A stretch of DNA of 64,000 nucleotides from KBS-96 sp963722585 (GCA_963722585.1 CAVRNU010000005.1:1-64000); one strand, 5' to 3'. Shown: positions 24,752 through 33,813, counted from the first letter of the stretch. Made by a program: numbers and translations. The notes: generated from the letters alone by a model not told the origin.

Positions 24752-26074
24752 TCATTTCTTGGTGGGTGGCGCGGGTTTGATTTCGCTAAAGGCTTTTACG
24801 AAATCGTCGACGTTCTTTTCGGAGACCTCGTAGAGGGAGGGCTCGTTCTCGCGCTTGGCGATGTATTTGTCGCGCGATTTGGCGAACGCGACTTTTTCGG
24901 TGCGCTTGCCGTCGTTCGAGACGATGGTGATGTCGAGAGTGGGATTAGCGAATCCTTCGGTGGGAAAGGCGCTCGAGGAAAGATCGCGAAGCTGGTCGAT
25001 GGCGGTCTGGATGGAGGCGGCATCCATGGTTTTGCCGTTGAGCTTCCAGTCCTGGCCCGATTTTTGATAGGTGGAATCGGCGGAGCCGTTTTGAAATTCG
25101 ATTTTGGTGGGATCGCTGAATCCGAAATCGAATAGCTTGTGATTGCGGAAATCGTCGAGCGTTTTATCGACTCCCGAGCCCAGATCGGATGAAATCTTGT
25201 AGACACCGCTCATGGCCGAGCTTTTTGCGTAATAGTCGTTCTTGTTTTTTTTGATGTCGAGCGATTCGGTGCCGCTTGCATCAGTGGTCTTTACCGTGGC
25301 GATGGGCTGGCCGGAGGTAAAGAGCTCGGCAGCCTTTTTCTGGTCATCGGCGGAACCGGAGAGATCCATTTTGGCGTCCTGCAGCTTGCGGATGAGCTCT
25401 TCCACTTGAAAGCTGTCGGCGCGGTAGGCGGCGGGCTTAACGATTTGCCAATCGCCCTGGTTGTTTTTGGCAAAGGAGATGGGGCCTTTCTTCGAATCGA
25501 CTTCAACGCTCGTGAGTTTGTCGTTGTTGAAGGTGAGGAGGCGCTTATCGCGCAGATCGTTCACGGTTTTGTCGAATGAAGTTTTGGTGGAGGTCGAGAC
25601 GGCGTAGATTTTAGGGTCGGAGACGCGCTCGACATAGACAAGCGAACCGGCAGGGGCGTCGTCGCCGAATTCGATGGTGTCGGACTTGCCGCCTTTGCGG
25701 GCGATTGTGACAGTCATGGTCGGGGAGGCAAGACCGTATTTGGGTCGATCGGCCGCTTTGTCGTCGACGACGCTATCGGCCGTGAGAGGCGCGAGGGCGG
25801 AGGTCATGGAGGAGACACTATCCTGGTCGGCCGGAAGTTTCTCGGGCTGTGTGATCTGCCACTGGCCGCTCGCGTGATCGAGAACGAGCTGGGAGCCGTT
25901 TTTCTTTTTGATGGCGATCTGCTGGAGGTCGGCCGAAGGGATGTCGATGACCTTCGGGCTGGCGGCAGTTGTAGTAGGAGTGGTTCCGGCTTGGGGATGT
26001 TTCTTGGCCCACCAGACAACTCCGCTGAGTGCAGCGAGGAGTACGGTCGCTGCCAGTAAGCTACGCGGCTTCAT
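24752..26074 (-). CDS. DUF4340 domain protein of a Gld-like ABC transporter locus
   Basis: A 440-residue exported or membrane-anchored protein. The N-terminus is a signal/anchor (SLLAATVLLAALSGVVWW) followed by a Thr/Ala-rich linker. The remainder contains repeated DUF4340 units with sequences such as LVLDHASGQWQITQPEKLPA, SDTIEFGDDAPAGSLVYVER and VEVDSKKGPISFAKN. DUF4340 proteins regularly accompany the GldA/F/G type ABC transporters. It starts six bases after the GldG-like gene, so the four genes from 29212 to 24752 form one operon. The substrate of the system is unknown outside gliding Bacteroidetes. Confidence 0.85.
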   Translation of the reverse strand: MKPRSLLAATVLLAALSGVVWWAKKHPQAGTTPTTTAASPKVIDIPSADLQQIAIKKKNGSQLVLDHASGQWQITQPEKLPADQDSVSSMTSALAPLTADSVVDDKAADRPKYGLASPTMTVTIARKGGKSDTIEFGDDAPAGSLVYVERVSDPKIYAVSTSTKTSFDKTVNDLRDKRLLTFNNDKLTSVEVDSKKGPISFAKNNQGDWQIVKPAAYRADSFQVEELIRKLQDAKMDLSGSADDQKKAAELFTSGQPIATVKTTDASGTESLDIKKNKNDYYAKSSAMSGVYKISSDLGSGVDKTLDDFRNHKLFDFGFSDPTKIEFQNGSADSTYQKSGQDWKLNGKTMDAASIQTAIDQLRDLSSSAFPTEGFANPTLDITIVSNDGKRTEKVAFAKSRDKYIAKRENEPSLYEVSEKNVDDFVKAFSEIKPAPPTKK

Positions 26075-26080
26075 CTCGTG

Positions 26081-27464
26081 CTATCTCCGCTTTAGAAATA
26101 CACTGACGCCTGTGCCAATGATGAGCAGCGGCAAAGCGATCAGCGTGAAGTAGAGGAACAAGCGCATCTGCGAGGCATTCACGTTCAGCCTGCGATCGTC
26201 GGCTTCTTTCGGACGAATGGAGATGAGGTCTTCATCCTGCGCGAGCCAGTTGACGGCATTCATGGCGAGATCGCGATTGGCATTGAAACTGATGAAATTG
26301 TTGGCCGCGAATCCGGAATTGCCGACGACGACGAATCGACCTTGCTGATTTGGCTTGCCTGTCGAGTAGGTGCCGGCGGCTCCGAGGGTGAACGGTCCTT
26401 TTTTGTTTTTCGGATCGTCGAGCGAAACGGAGCGGGCCGAGAGATTCGACGTGGCTTCGGCGTTGTTGCCTGTCGAGAAGAGCTTCTCGACGGTGGTTTT
26501 GTCTTTATTGGCGATGTCGATGGACTGCGCGAGCGGGAAACCGGTGGCCGAGTGCAATTCGGTGACGATGGGCTGAGATCCGTAGGAAGTGATGAGCGGG
26601 ACCTGCGGGCCTAAGCCGAATAGCTGGCCGATGGGATTGACTTCGAGCACCAGGTTGTTGCCGATGGTGACGCCCCAATCGGCCAGGAGTTTTTCGAGGC
26701 CTTCGTTCTTGCTCGTGGTTTCACGGCCCATTTGGAGGGGCGGATCGAGGAGAAACATGGCGCGGCCACCGTTCTCGACATATTTTTTGATGGCGTCGAC
26801 TTCGGGCGGCTGGTAGTCGTATTGGGGGCCGGCAACGACGAGCACGGTACAATCGGCCGGGAACCTGCGCGGTTTGAAGCAAGTTAGCCGCTACAGCATC
26901 GTAGCTCTCTTTCGACAGGGCATCTTTGAAGCGCGAGAGGCCGGTGGCTCCAGTTTCGTCGAGGCCATGTTCGCCGCTGCCCTGGGCGAAACAGATTTTC
27001 TTAGTGCCGCCTTTTTCGGCGCGGATGAAGGCTCCGGTGATGCCCTCTTCGGTCATCGCCTTGGCTTCTTCCTTTTTGCCGTTCAGTTCGACGAAGGCCG
27101 TGCCGGGATACTTCAGGTTGTAGCTGCGGGCGAGGATCGGATCCTTCGTGAAGTCGATGTACTGGATGTGAATCTTGGGCGAGAGGTTCGCGTAGCGGTC
27201 GAGAAGAGCCTTGGCCTGATCGAATTGGGAGGTGCGGTCGATGTAGGTGATGGTGGCGCCGGTTTTGAGCTCGTTGACGATTTTCTTGGTTTGATCGGAA
27301 AGGGTGTAGCGCTTGTTGGCGGTTGCGTCGTAGGACTTGTTGTAGCGGTTGGCAAGCCAGTTAATCATCACGAGCACGGCGACGATGACGAGAATGTAGA
27401 GCGCGGCGGTCCCGCCATATTTCGCCTGGCGCGAAGCTGCATCCAAGGTCTTAGTTGCCGCCAT
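26081..27464 (-). CDS. GldG-like ABC transporter auxiliary protein, one frameshift
   Basis: An ABC_transp_aux / GldG-type membrane protein. An N-terminal membrane segment (ALYILVIVAVLVMINWLANR) is followed by a large periplasmic domain (YTLSDQTKKIVNELKTGATI, ICFAQGSGEHGLDETGATGL). The C-terminal half is in another frame (VLVVAGPQYDYQPPEVDAIK, RAMFLLDPPLQMG) and ends with a membrane segment (LYFTLIALPLLIIGTGVSVF). The two parts join near 26856, where one extra G accounts for the shift. Because both halves are well conserved, an assembly indel is the simplest explanation. It is one base from the permease gene and sits inside the Gld-like operon. Confidence 0.85.
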
Positions 27465-28232
27465 TTATGCCCTCCACCTGAGCGATTCGAGCGAGCGGGC
27501 GGTTAAAAACAGGCCGAAGAAGATCATGGAAAGGTAGAAGATATAGTCTTTGCTATCGAGGACGCCGCGGGCGAAGCTGTCGTAGTGGCTGACGATCGAG
27601 ATGTAGGAAAGCACCTGCGCCACGACGGAGCTTTCAAAGGCCGTGGCCCAGCTCAACACAAACAGAAGGAGCGATAGAGCGAAACCGGCGGCCGCAGCGA
27701 CAATCTGGTTTTTGGTCAGCGTCGAGATAAAGGTGCATAGCGACAGTATGCTTGCGCCCTGCAGCCAGAGGCCGACGAAAGCGAGGGCAACCGGCTTCCA
27801 ATCGGGCCTGCCATAGACGAACAGGAAAACGAAATCGAGGAAAACCAGGAACAGCAAGGCGGCATACATGATGACCGCCGACAGCCATTTGCCGAGGATG
27901 ATTTCGAGATCGCGCACAGGAGAGGTGATGAGGAGCTCGATTGTGCCCTGCCGCTTCTCTTCGGCGAAGAGACGCATGGCAAGCAGCGGAATTAGGAACA
28001 GAGCGATGACCGAGATGTTCTGGAGAACGGGAACAATGACGCGGTCGTTGATGCTCATCGGGAACGATTGTCCCTGCATTTGCGATTCGAGGCTGTCTTT
28101 CACGAAGAAGGCAGTTGCGGCATAGCTGAAATAACCGCTCAGGAACGCGAATATGGTGAGCAGAACCCAGGCGATGGGGGACACAAAGTAGCTGTAGAGT
28201 TCGCGGCGGCAAATTGTCCAAACGTTTCTCAT
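27465..28232 (-). CDS. ABC-2 type transporter permease (GldF-like)
   Basis: A 255-residue inner-membrane permease with six hydrophobic segments, starting RELYSYFVSPIAWVLLTIFA. The internal VLQNISVIALFLIPLLAMRL and FAEEKRQGTIELLITSPV form the conserved ABC-2 signature (E-x2-x-GT-x-E-x-L-L-x-S-P). It forms the membrane channel with the ATPase encoded just upstream. Its ATG overlaps that gene's stop by four bases, which shows coupling. It is GldF-like in order and length. Confidence 0.92.
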   Translation of the reverse strand: MRNVWTICRRELYSYFVSPIAWVLLTIFAFLSGYFSYAATAFFVKDSLESQMQGQSFPMSINDRVIVPVLQNISVIALFLIPLLAMRLFAEEKRQGTIELLITSPVRDLEIILGKWLSAVIMYAALLFLVFLDFVFLFVYGRPDWKPVALAFVGLWLQGASILSLCTFISTLTKNQIVAAAAGFALSLLLFVLSWATAFESSVVAQVLSYISIVSHYDSFARGVLDSKDYIFYLSMIFFGLFLTARSLESLRWRA

Positions 28233-29212
28233 TGTTGTTCTCCGGCGGCGACTGGTTCGGCGACATCCGGTTGGGCGCCGGTCAACTGCAGGAAGACTTC
28301 CTCGAGGCTGTAATTTAAGGATCGAAGCTCGAGCAGATTCCAGCCGGCGTTCACGACCGCGCGAGCCACGTCGGCGCGCGCAACGTGGCCCGGCAGGCTT
28401 TCGACTTCGAACGTCATGCGGTGATCGGCGGCCTGCTTATAGAGCACCTTGCTCACACCGGAGACGCGTTCGAGTTTCTGCTGGACGTCGGATTGGCCGG
28501 CAATTCCATCGGTCTCGACTTCAACGGCAACGGCGTCAGTGCCGCGCATACGGTGTGTAAGGTTCTCAACCGAATCGGTGGCAACCAGCTTGCCTTTGTT
28601 GATGATGATGACTTTTTCGCAAACCGCTTCCACCTCCGGCAGAATGTGGGTGCTGAGGATGATGGTGTGCTCGCCGGCGAGGCTCTTGATGAGTTCGCGC
28701 GTTTCGATGATCTGTTTTGGATCGAGGCCGGCAGTCGGTTCGTCGAGGATCAGCACGTCCGGATTATGAATAATGGCCTGGGCGAGTCCGACGCGCTGGC
28801 GGTAGCCCTTCGAAAGCTTCGAGATGAGCTTGTTCTTTACGTCCGCTACGGCGCAGCGCTCGCAGACCTCATCGACACGCCGCTTAAGATCGGAGCTGGC
28901 GATGCCCTTTAAGCGGCCTACGAAGGCGAGATAATCGGCGACCTCCATTTCCGGATAAAGCGGCGGAGCTTCGGGCAAGTAACCAATTCGCTTTTTCACG
29001 TCTAAGGGTTTTTCGAAGACATCGTAGCCCGCGACTATAGCGGTGCCGTTGGTAGGCGGGAGAAAGCAGGTAAGAACGCGCATCGTGGTGGTTTTACCCG
29101 CTCCGTTAGGACCTAGGAAACCTACGATCTCGCCCTTTTCAACGGTAAACGAAATATCATCGACGGCGACGTTGCGCGCGTATCGCTTGGTGAGGCCTTG
29201 AACCTGAATCAT
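28229..29212 (-). CDS. ABC transporter ATPase (GldA-like)
   Basis: A 327-residue ATPase. Walker A is GFLGPNGAGKTTTMRVL, the signature motif LSKGYRQRVGLAQAI, Walker B VLILDEPTAGLDP and the switch histidine STHILPEVE. About 90 C-terminal residues follow the core, as is typical of ATPases working with ABC-2 permeases. It is the first gene of an ATPase-permease-GldG-DUF4340 operon. The system may export or organise an envelope component; the substrate is not known. Confidence 0.95.
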   Translation of the reverse strand: MIQVQGLTKRYARNVAVDDISFTVEKGEIVGFLGPNGAGKTTTMRVLTCFLPPTNGTAIVAGYDVFEKPLDVKKRIGYLPEAPPLYPEMEVADYLAFVGRLKGIASSDLKRRVDEVCERCAVADVKNKLISKLSKGYRQRVGLAQAIIHNPDVLILDEPTAGLDPKQIIETRELIKSLAGEHTIILSTHILPEVEAVCEKVIIINKGKLVATDSVENLTHRMRGTDAVAVEVETDGIAGQSDVQQKLERVSGVSKVLYKQAADHRMTFEVESLPGHVARADVARAVVNAGWNLLELRSLNYSLEEVFLQLTGAQPDVAEPVAAGEQQ

Positions 29213-29239
29213 AAGAGCTTATGCCTTTAATCCGGGCTC

Positions 29240-29264
29240 GCACAACGGCTGAAACCGCCTGTGC
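29240..29264 (+). repeat. Hairpin repeat family C, copy 2 (shortened)
   Basis: GCACAACGGC pairs with GCCTGTGC around TGAAACC. It is intergenic between fabI and the ABC ATPase gene, in the same family as 5067, 34558 and 44526. The rest of the 215-base spacer shows nothing recognisable. Confidence 0.6.
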
Positions 29265-29428
29265 TCCGCCCAGACCCGGTCCCGCGCCTTCGATTTTAGG
29301 GATAGAAGGTTTGCGGGGGCGCTGGAACGCCCGAACCTTATAGAGTAACTCTATCGCGTAACGGGCGGATAAATGCCTACCTGTTAGGACGGACGAAGCG
29401 CCCAATCGTTTCGTTGATGCCTCTCCCC

Positions 29429-30217
29429 TCAAGAGTTTCCACTTTGTTTCATTCCCATGATGTGATAGCCGGCATCGACGAAAATGATATTTCCTGTAAC
29501 GCCCCGTCCCAGATCGGACGCCAGGAACACGGAAGTATCGGCGACTTCGGCCGGGTCGGTGTTACGGCGGAGAGGCGCATTTTCGGAGAAATTGTCTAAC
29601 ATCTTCGTAAGATCTTTTACAGCGCGCGCGGATGCGGTTTTTATGGGCCCCGCTGAAATGGCATTTACACGTATGTTCTTTTCGCCCAGTTCGCTGGCGA
29701 GATAGCGCATAGCCGCTTCAAGAGCGGCTTTAGCAACACCCATGACATTATAGTTGGGAATCACGCGAGTCGACCCCAGATAGGTCAGGGCTTGGATGGA
29801 TCCGCCGTTGGTCATCAGCGGAGTCATGGCGCGCGCGAGTGCGATGAGCGAATAGGAACTGACTTCCTGGGCCAAGAGATACCCATCGCGGCTGGTACAA
29901 AGGAACGGGCGGTTCAGATCCTCGCGATTGGCGAAGGCAATGCTGTGAACGCAGACATCGACCGCGCCGATTTCGTTTTGCAATGTGGAGACAAGGCTCG
30001 AAAGCTCCTCCTCCTTCGTTACGTCGCAGGGGATAACAGATTTCGCTCCTAGTTCGGTTCCGAGGTCTTCGACGGTTTGCTTCTGGCGCTCGCTTTGGTA
30101 GGTGAGGATGAGAGTGGCACCTTCGCGAACGAACGCAGATGCGATCGAGTATGCGATAGACCACTTGTTCGCAACGCCCAGGACAATGGCGTTCTTGCCG
30201 GCGAGGAGGTGTGGCAT
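29429..30217 (-). CDS. fabI: Enoyl-[acyl-carrier-protein] reductase (NADH)
   Basis: A 262-residue short-chain reductase for the last step of the fatty-acid elongation cycle. FabI signatures are present: KNAIVLGVANKWSIAYSIAS, VCVHSIAFANREDLNRPF, and the Y-x6-K catalytic pair in PNYNVMGVAKAALEAA, with RVNAISAGPIKT and ITGNIIF-like GVTGNIIFVDAGYHIMGM at the C-terminus. The ATG at 30217 has GGAGG-like bases nearby on the coding strand only weakly. Longer reading frames start in repeat copy 10. Essential for lipid synthesis unless another enoyl reductase is encoded elsewhere. Confidence 0.95.
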   Translation of the reverse strand: MPHLLAGKNAIVLGVANKWSIAYSIASAFVREGATLILTYQSERQKQTVEDLGTELGAKSVIPCDVTKEEELSSLVSTLQNEIGAVDVCVHSIAFANREDLNRPFLCTSRDGYLLAQEVSSYSLIALARAMTPLMTNGGSIQALTYLGSTRVIPNYNVMGVAKAALEAAMRYLASELGEKNIRVNAISAGPIKTASARAVKDLTKMLDNFSENAPLRRNTDPAEVADTSVFLASDLGRGVTGNIIFVDAGYHIMGMKQSGNS

Positions 30218-30242
30218 GAAGAGACATTTTAGCTTGAGGGCC

Positions 30243-30284
30243 GGCGAACTGAAGTTCGCCGCGGCACGCTGAAGCGTGCGCCAC
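30243..30284 (-). repeat. REP family A, copy 10
   Basis: GGCGAACTGAAGTTCGCC plus GCACGCTGAAGCGTGC and GCCAC, in the divergent spacer between fabI and the TIM-barrel isomerase gene. It is the only intergenic family A copy outside a co-directional run. Confidence 0.95.
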
Positions 30285-30307
30285 GGGCGATCTGTCATGA
30301 TGTAGGG

Positions 30308-31207
30308 TTGAATCGGCGACAATTTACAACGACTGCGGCGGCAGCGGCGCTGGGGGCTTTGGGCGCAGCGGGGCAAACCGAACACCGGCGGTTCCGTAAA
30401 GGAATCACTTCGGGTAATTTCGCTAAAGGCAAGCCTTTTGAAGATCGCTTCAAGGAGGCGAAGGCAGCGGGATTCGAGGGCATGGAGATTGCGCTTGGCG
30501 ATCAAGTGCATCTGAACACATCCGATGACGATTTAAAGCGGCTGAGAGAATCGGCGGGCAAGGCCGGAATAACGATAGTCGATATTTGGGTGTCTGGTGC
30601 TATTGCCGATACTCCATTGAACGCGGACGATCCGAAAGTGCGAGCGCAAGGGGTGGCTGGGCTGCGGCGCGGTATACAGATGGCGAAGCTGCTGGGCACG
30701 GATTCGATTCTGGTTGTGCCAGGGGCTGTGGGCTGGGGAACGAAGATGGAGCACGGATACGAGGAGACATGGGAGCGCGTATCGGCCGAGCTGCCCAAAG
30801 TGATTCCAGACGCGGAAAAGGCGGGAGTTTCTTTGAACTTTGAAGAGGTTTGGAACCGGTTTCTGACCAGCCCGCTGGATATGCGGCGCTTTGTGGACCA
30901 GTTCCATTCGAAGTACGTGGCGGTGCACTTCGACGTTGGCAACATTTTTCAGTACGGATTTCCGCAGGACTGGATCGCGATACTTGGGCCGCGGATCAAA
31001 CGAGTTCATCTGAAGGATTACAAGATGCAGGGTTTTAAGATGGGGGAATTCGTTCCGCTGCTCGAAGGCAGCATCGACTGGCAAGCCGTGATGAATGCCT
31101 TTGTGAAGGTGGGTTACCGCGGATTTCTTACACCCGAATATGGTTCGGAGACTCCGTTGCCTGAAATTTCGGCTGCCTGGGACAAAATTGCCGGAATGGC
31201 GAGTTGA
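30308..31207 (+). CDS. Tat-exported sugar phosphate isomerase/epimerase (AP-endonuclease-2 TIM barrel)
   Basis: A 299-residue xylose-isomerase-like TIM barrel. The N-terminus has a twin-arginine type signal (NRRQFTTTAAAAALGALGAAG), suggesting export in folded form. Metal-site residues are in LNFEEVWNRF (Glu), AVHFDVGNIFQYG (Asp), RVHLKDYK (His) and TPEYGSETPL (Glu). Members isomerise or epimerise free keto-sugars, often in polysaccharide catabolism, and many Acidobacteria carry Tat-exported paralogs. The start is TTG; no better in-frame start keeps the signal intact. Its 3' end overlaps the convergent CHAD gene by 94 bases. The exact substrate cannot be given. Confidence 0.85.
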   Translation: MNRRQFTTTAAAAALGALGAAGQTEHRRFRKGITSGNFAKGKPFEDRFKEAKAAGFEGMEIALGDQVHLNTSDDDLKRLRESAGKAGITIVDIWVSGAIADTPLNADDPKVRAQGVAGLRRGIQMAKLLGTDSILVVPGAVGWGTKMEHGYEETWERVSAELPKVIPDAEKAGVSLNFEEVWNRFLTSPLDMRRFVDQFHSKYVAVHFDVGNIFQYGFPQDWIAILGPRIKRVHLKDYKMQGFKMGEFVPLLEGSIDWQAVMNAFVKVGYRGFLTPEYGSETPLPEISAAWDKIAGMAS

Positions 31208-32190
31208 TCGTCTGGCGCGGCGGCATCGACAATTGGTTGCTTACGGGGACTTGGCGGCACGCGGCCCGCATAGACCTTCAAATATCGGATCCAGTGTTCA
31301 TAGAACGCCGGAAGGCCAAAATGATCGCGCCAGTAGTTTGCGAACTTGGTTGCGCCTTTGGCGGCGCGATGTTCCAGGTAACCGCGGAGATGTTGCCCTT
31401 CAGGACGGCGGACGATCTTCTTTTCTTTCAGCCAGGCGATGGTTGCGGTGCAGTCGCTGATTTCGCCGAGATCGGTTTGACTTTCTTTCAGGCTGGCCAC
31501 TAGATCGTCCATTTTCCGGCCGTAAACGGGGCGGAAGAGTTCGAGCGCATAGCGCAAGTGCTTTGCTCCAAGGCGCAGCTCGTGAAGCCGGGCGGCCTTG
31601 ACGCCCTCGACTGCGAGTTTCTCACCTTTGCGGCAATAGTCCTCAAGGAGGCCGGGCAGCACGAGCTGGCCATTAGCGGCGCTGGTGTCGGCGGTGCGCC
31701 AAACCGCTCCCTCGCGGTCGCGGCTCGGAAGCGCTTCCGCTGGATTCAGATATTCTGCCGAGTCGAGCTCGAGAGCAGTGTGCCATCTTCGGTGGAACGA
31801 GGTTGCCAATCCAACAGCGAGCGAGGCGCGAAGAGCAGCTTCGGCGATCGCTCTCTCGTTCGCCAGAAAGTTATCGAGATCGGGCGGAATGGCGATATCG
31901 GAATAAATAAACGTTTCTCGTGCGATATCGACGTCGCGGGTGCGCCCGGCAAGCTGCATGATCTGGCGGCGCTCCGATCGAACCTGTTTGCATGCTGTTT
32001 TAGGCATCAGATCCTTGAACAGCCGCAACGTTTCACCGAAGCGGCGGAGCGAGACCCGAAAATCGTGAACCGCGTCAGAATCGGACCACTCAGCGCATCG
32101 CCGCCACTCCCGGTCGACGCGTTCGAGCAGCGCGCGCAAACGGTCGCGGGCAAAGGCCGCTAGAGAAAGTTTTGCGAGATATTCGTCCAT
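31114..32190 (-). CDS. CHAD domain protein (polyphosphate-binding)
   Basis: A 358-residue helical CHAD protein that binds polyphosphate through conserved basic residues. Visible are HDFRVSLRRFGETLRLFKDL, RDVDIARETFIY and, in the second half, LHELRLGAKHLRYALELFRP. The middle contains LPSRDREGAVWRTADTSAA, a peptide encoded by a palindromic repeat (31701-31740), apparently inserted in frame at a loop between the two helical bundles. The ATG at 32190 lies four bases after the Ppx/GppA stop, so both form an operon connected with polyphosphate metabolism. The C-terminal tail after the CHAD core is low in conservation and overlaps the opposite gene. Confidence 0.85.
   Translation of the reverse strand: MDEYLAKLSLAAFARDRLRALLERVDREWRRCAEWSDSDAVHDFRVSLRRFGETLRLFKDLMPKTACKQVRSERRQIMQLAGRTRDVDIARETFIYSDIAIPPDLDNFLANERAIAEAALRASLAVGLATSFHRRWHTALELDSAEYLNPAEALPSRDREGAVWRTADTSAANGQLVLPGLLEDYCRKGEKLAVEGVKAARLHELRLGAKHLRYALELFRPVYGRKMDDLVASLKESQTDLGEISDCTATIAWLKEKKIVRRPEGQHLRGYLEHRAAKGATKFANYWRDHFGLPAFYEHWIRYLKVYAGRVPPSPRKQPIVDAAAPDDQLAIPAILSQAAEISGNGVSEPYSGVRNPR
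31701..31740 (-). repeat. REP family B copy inside the CHAD gene
   Basis: On the minus strand it includes GCCGCGACCGCGAGGGAGCG. The core matches the repeats around the dead RAYT at 42011-42313 (AACCGCGACCGAGAGGGA). It is translated in frame as SRDREGAVWR. Confidence 0.8.
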
Positions 32191-32194
32191 GCGC

Positions 32195-33724
32195 TTACGA
32201 TTTAGCCCTCTGGACGGTAACATTCAAGCCATACACTTCTGTGAAGGCGGGCGCAACTTCGCCGACAGCCCACATTTCGAGGTCGGCATCCGCGTCGGCT
32301 TCAATGAGCAGACTGATGAAGCCATTTTTGGTCGAGACACGGACGTCCTTCACTTTCTGTTCGTGACTTCGGTCGAGCGAATCGGCGATTCTGAGCAACG
32401 GGGCCAAGTACAGAACAGTTCGTCTCAACTCGGGAGCAAGAGCCTGATAATGCGAATGACTGCTTTGCGGCATGGAACGGCGGTGGAACCGGCAGAGGGC
32501 AGCGATAGTCAGCCGTTCCTGATCTTGAAAGCCGGGCAAATCGGAGTTGGCAACCAGGTAAGCGGAATGCTTGTGGTGGCTGGTACCGCTGACGAAGTGT
32601 CCGATGTCGTGCAGATAGGCGGCCGCTTCGAGAATTTTGCCGGTGCCAGGGGGAAGCTGATGGAGCGGCTGTGTGGATTCGAATAAGCGATGGCCGAGCA
32701 GCGCGACATTCCGGGCGTGCTTCAGCGATGTGCCGTAGCGCTTTGCCGTTGCTTCGACGACGGCCCGCTGTTCACGCGACAAACAGCTTAGCTCGCGCCC
32801 GACGCGTCGTTGAGCGAGATCGGCGATAATGCCGTCGCGAACGCCGGCGGCGGAGTAATACAGCGAATGATGATGGAACGCCTGGAGGGACCGCAAGAAG
32901 ACGGCGGTTCCTCCCACGATGATTTCAGCCCGCCGGGGTCCGATGCCAATCCACTGGCGGCGTTCATTCAGATCCTCCTTTATCAGCAATTCATAAAACT
33001 GCCGAATTTGCGCGGTGCTCGCGCGCAGCCGGTCTGCGTCATCGCGCTGCGATCGCGGAACGCGGTTGACGGCGCAAACCAGGGCGGCGGCGGTGGAAGA
33101 CGTGGCAATCGCCCGGTCGAACTTGCTTTCCTGATGACGGCGGACGAAGGGCGCCAGTTTTTCTTCAATGTGTTGATCGAGGCGCAGCAGATCGGCGGGC
33201 GTGGGTGGATCTGAGTCGAGAAAGAGGTGTTTCAGCCGCACTGCTCCCAGGGGACGCGAGGCAGCGTCAATCAGTAGCCCGTTGTGGCTGACGATCAGCT
33301 CGGCACTTCCGCCGCCGACGTCGATAATCAATGTCCGTTCCTTGGGACGCGGCCATCTGGCCTCGACGCCCAAGTGGATGAGGCGCGCTTCTTCCTGGCC
33401 CGATATGACTTCAACCGGAGTGCCCGCCGCGGCGCTTACGCGTTGGATGAACTCCTGCTGATTGCCGGTATCGCGGACAGCGCTGGTGGCAACAGCGCGC
33501 GTGGCAATGACATCGAGCTTCTGGTAGATGCCGGCCATGCGTTGAAGCGTGCTGCAGAGGAAATCGAGCGCTTCGGGGCTGACGGCGCCGGACCGGAACA
33601 CGCTTTCGCCGAGGCGCGTCACCTGGCGATCCTGCGCAAGGATGCGAGTGCCATCGGCGCTGACTTCGGCGGCCATCATGCGCACGGAGTTGCTTCCGAT
33701 GTCGATGGCGGAGTAGCGGGGCAT
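32195..33724 (-). CDS. Ppx/GppA family exopolyphosphatase with HD domain
   Basis: A 509-residue phosphatase with two parts. The N-terminal actin-like Ppx/GppA phosphatase domain has the phosphate loops AIDIGSNSVRMMAAEV and LIIDVGGGSAELIVS, plus GGTAVFLRSL. The C-terminal HD-type helical domain (about 330-500) contains AAAYLHDIGHFVSGTSHHKH. It removes terminal phosphate from polyphosphate or hydrolyses pppGpp; the two activities cannot be separated by sequence. The long two-domain form is that of E. coli Ppx. It is four bases upstream of the CHAD gene, which supports the polyphosphate assignment. Confidence 0.9.
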   Translation of the reverse strand: MPRYSAIDIGSNSVRMMAAEVSADGTRILAQDRQVTRLGESVFRSGAVSPEALDFLCSTLQRMAGIYQKLDVIATRAVATSAVRDTGNQQEFIQRVSAAAGTPVEVISGQEEARLIHLGVEARWPRPKERTLIIDVGGGSAELIVSHNGLLIDAASRPLGAVRLKHLFLDSDPPTPADLLRLDQHIEEKLAPFVRRHQESKFDRAIATSSTAAALVCAVNRVPRSQRDDADRLRASTAQIRQFYELLIKEDLNERRQWIGIGPRRAEIIVGGTAVFLRSLQAFHHHSLYYSAAGVRDGIIADLAQRRVGRELSCLSREQRAVVEATAKRYGTSLKHARNVALLGHRLFESTQPLHQLPPGTGKILEAAAYLHDIGHFVSGTSHHKHSAYLVANSDLPGFQDQERLTIAALCRFHRRSMPQSSHSHYQALAPELRRTVLYLAPLLRIADSLDRSHEQKVKDVRVSTKNGFISLLIEADADADLEMWAVGEVAPAFTEVYGLNVTVQRAKS

Positions 33725-33813
33725 CTAGAGACAAATTAGCAGGGCCATGGGGAAAACTCCCTTTAGGGGCGCTTTAAGGCGTAAGCGACCGGCCTTGCCC
33801 AGGAAGCCTGCAA

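Noticed and set aside
29157..29432. Open frame of 91 codons on the minus strand before the ABC ATPase
   Set aside because: It overlaps the ATPase start, carries no motif, and the spacer contains a hairpin repeat; no Shine-Dalgarno seen.
32189..32686. Long plus-strand frame (165 codons) opposite the Ppx/GppA gene
   Set aside because: Antisense shadow caused by GC-rich codon bias of the minus-strand gene; no recognisable domain.
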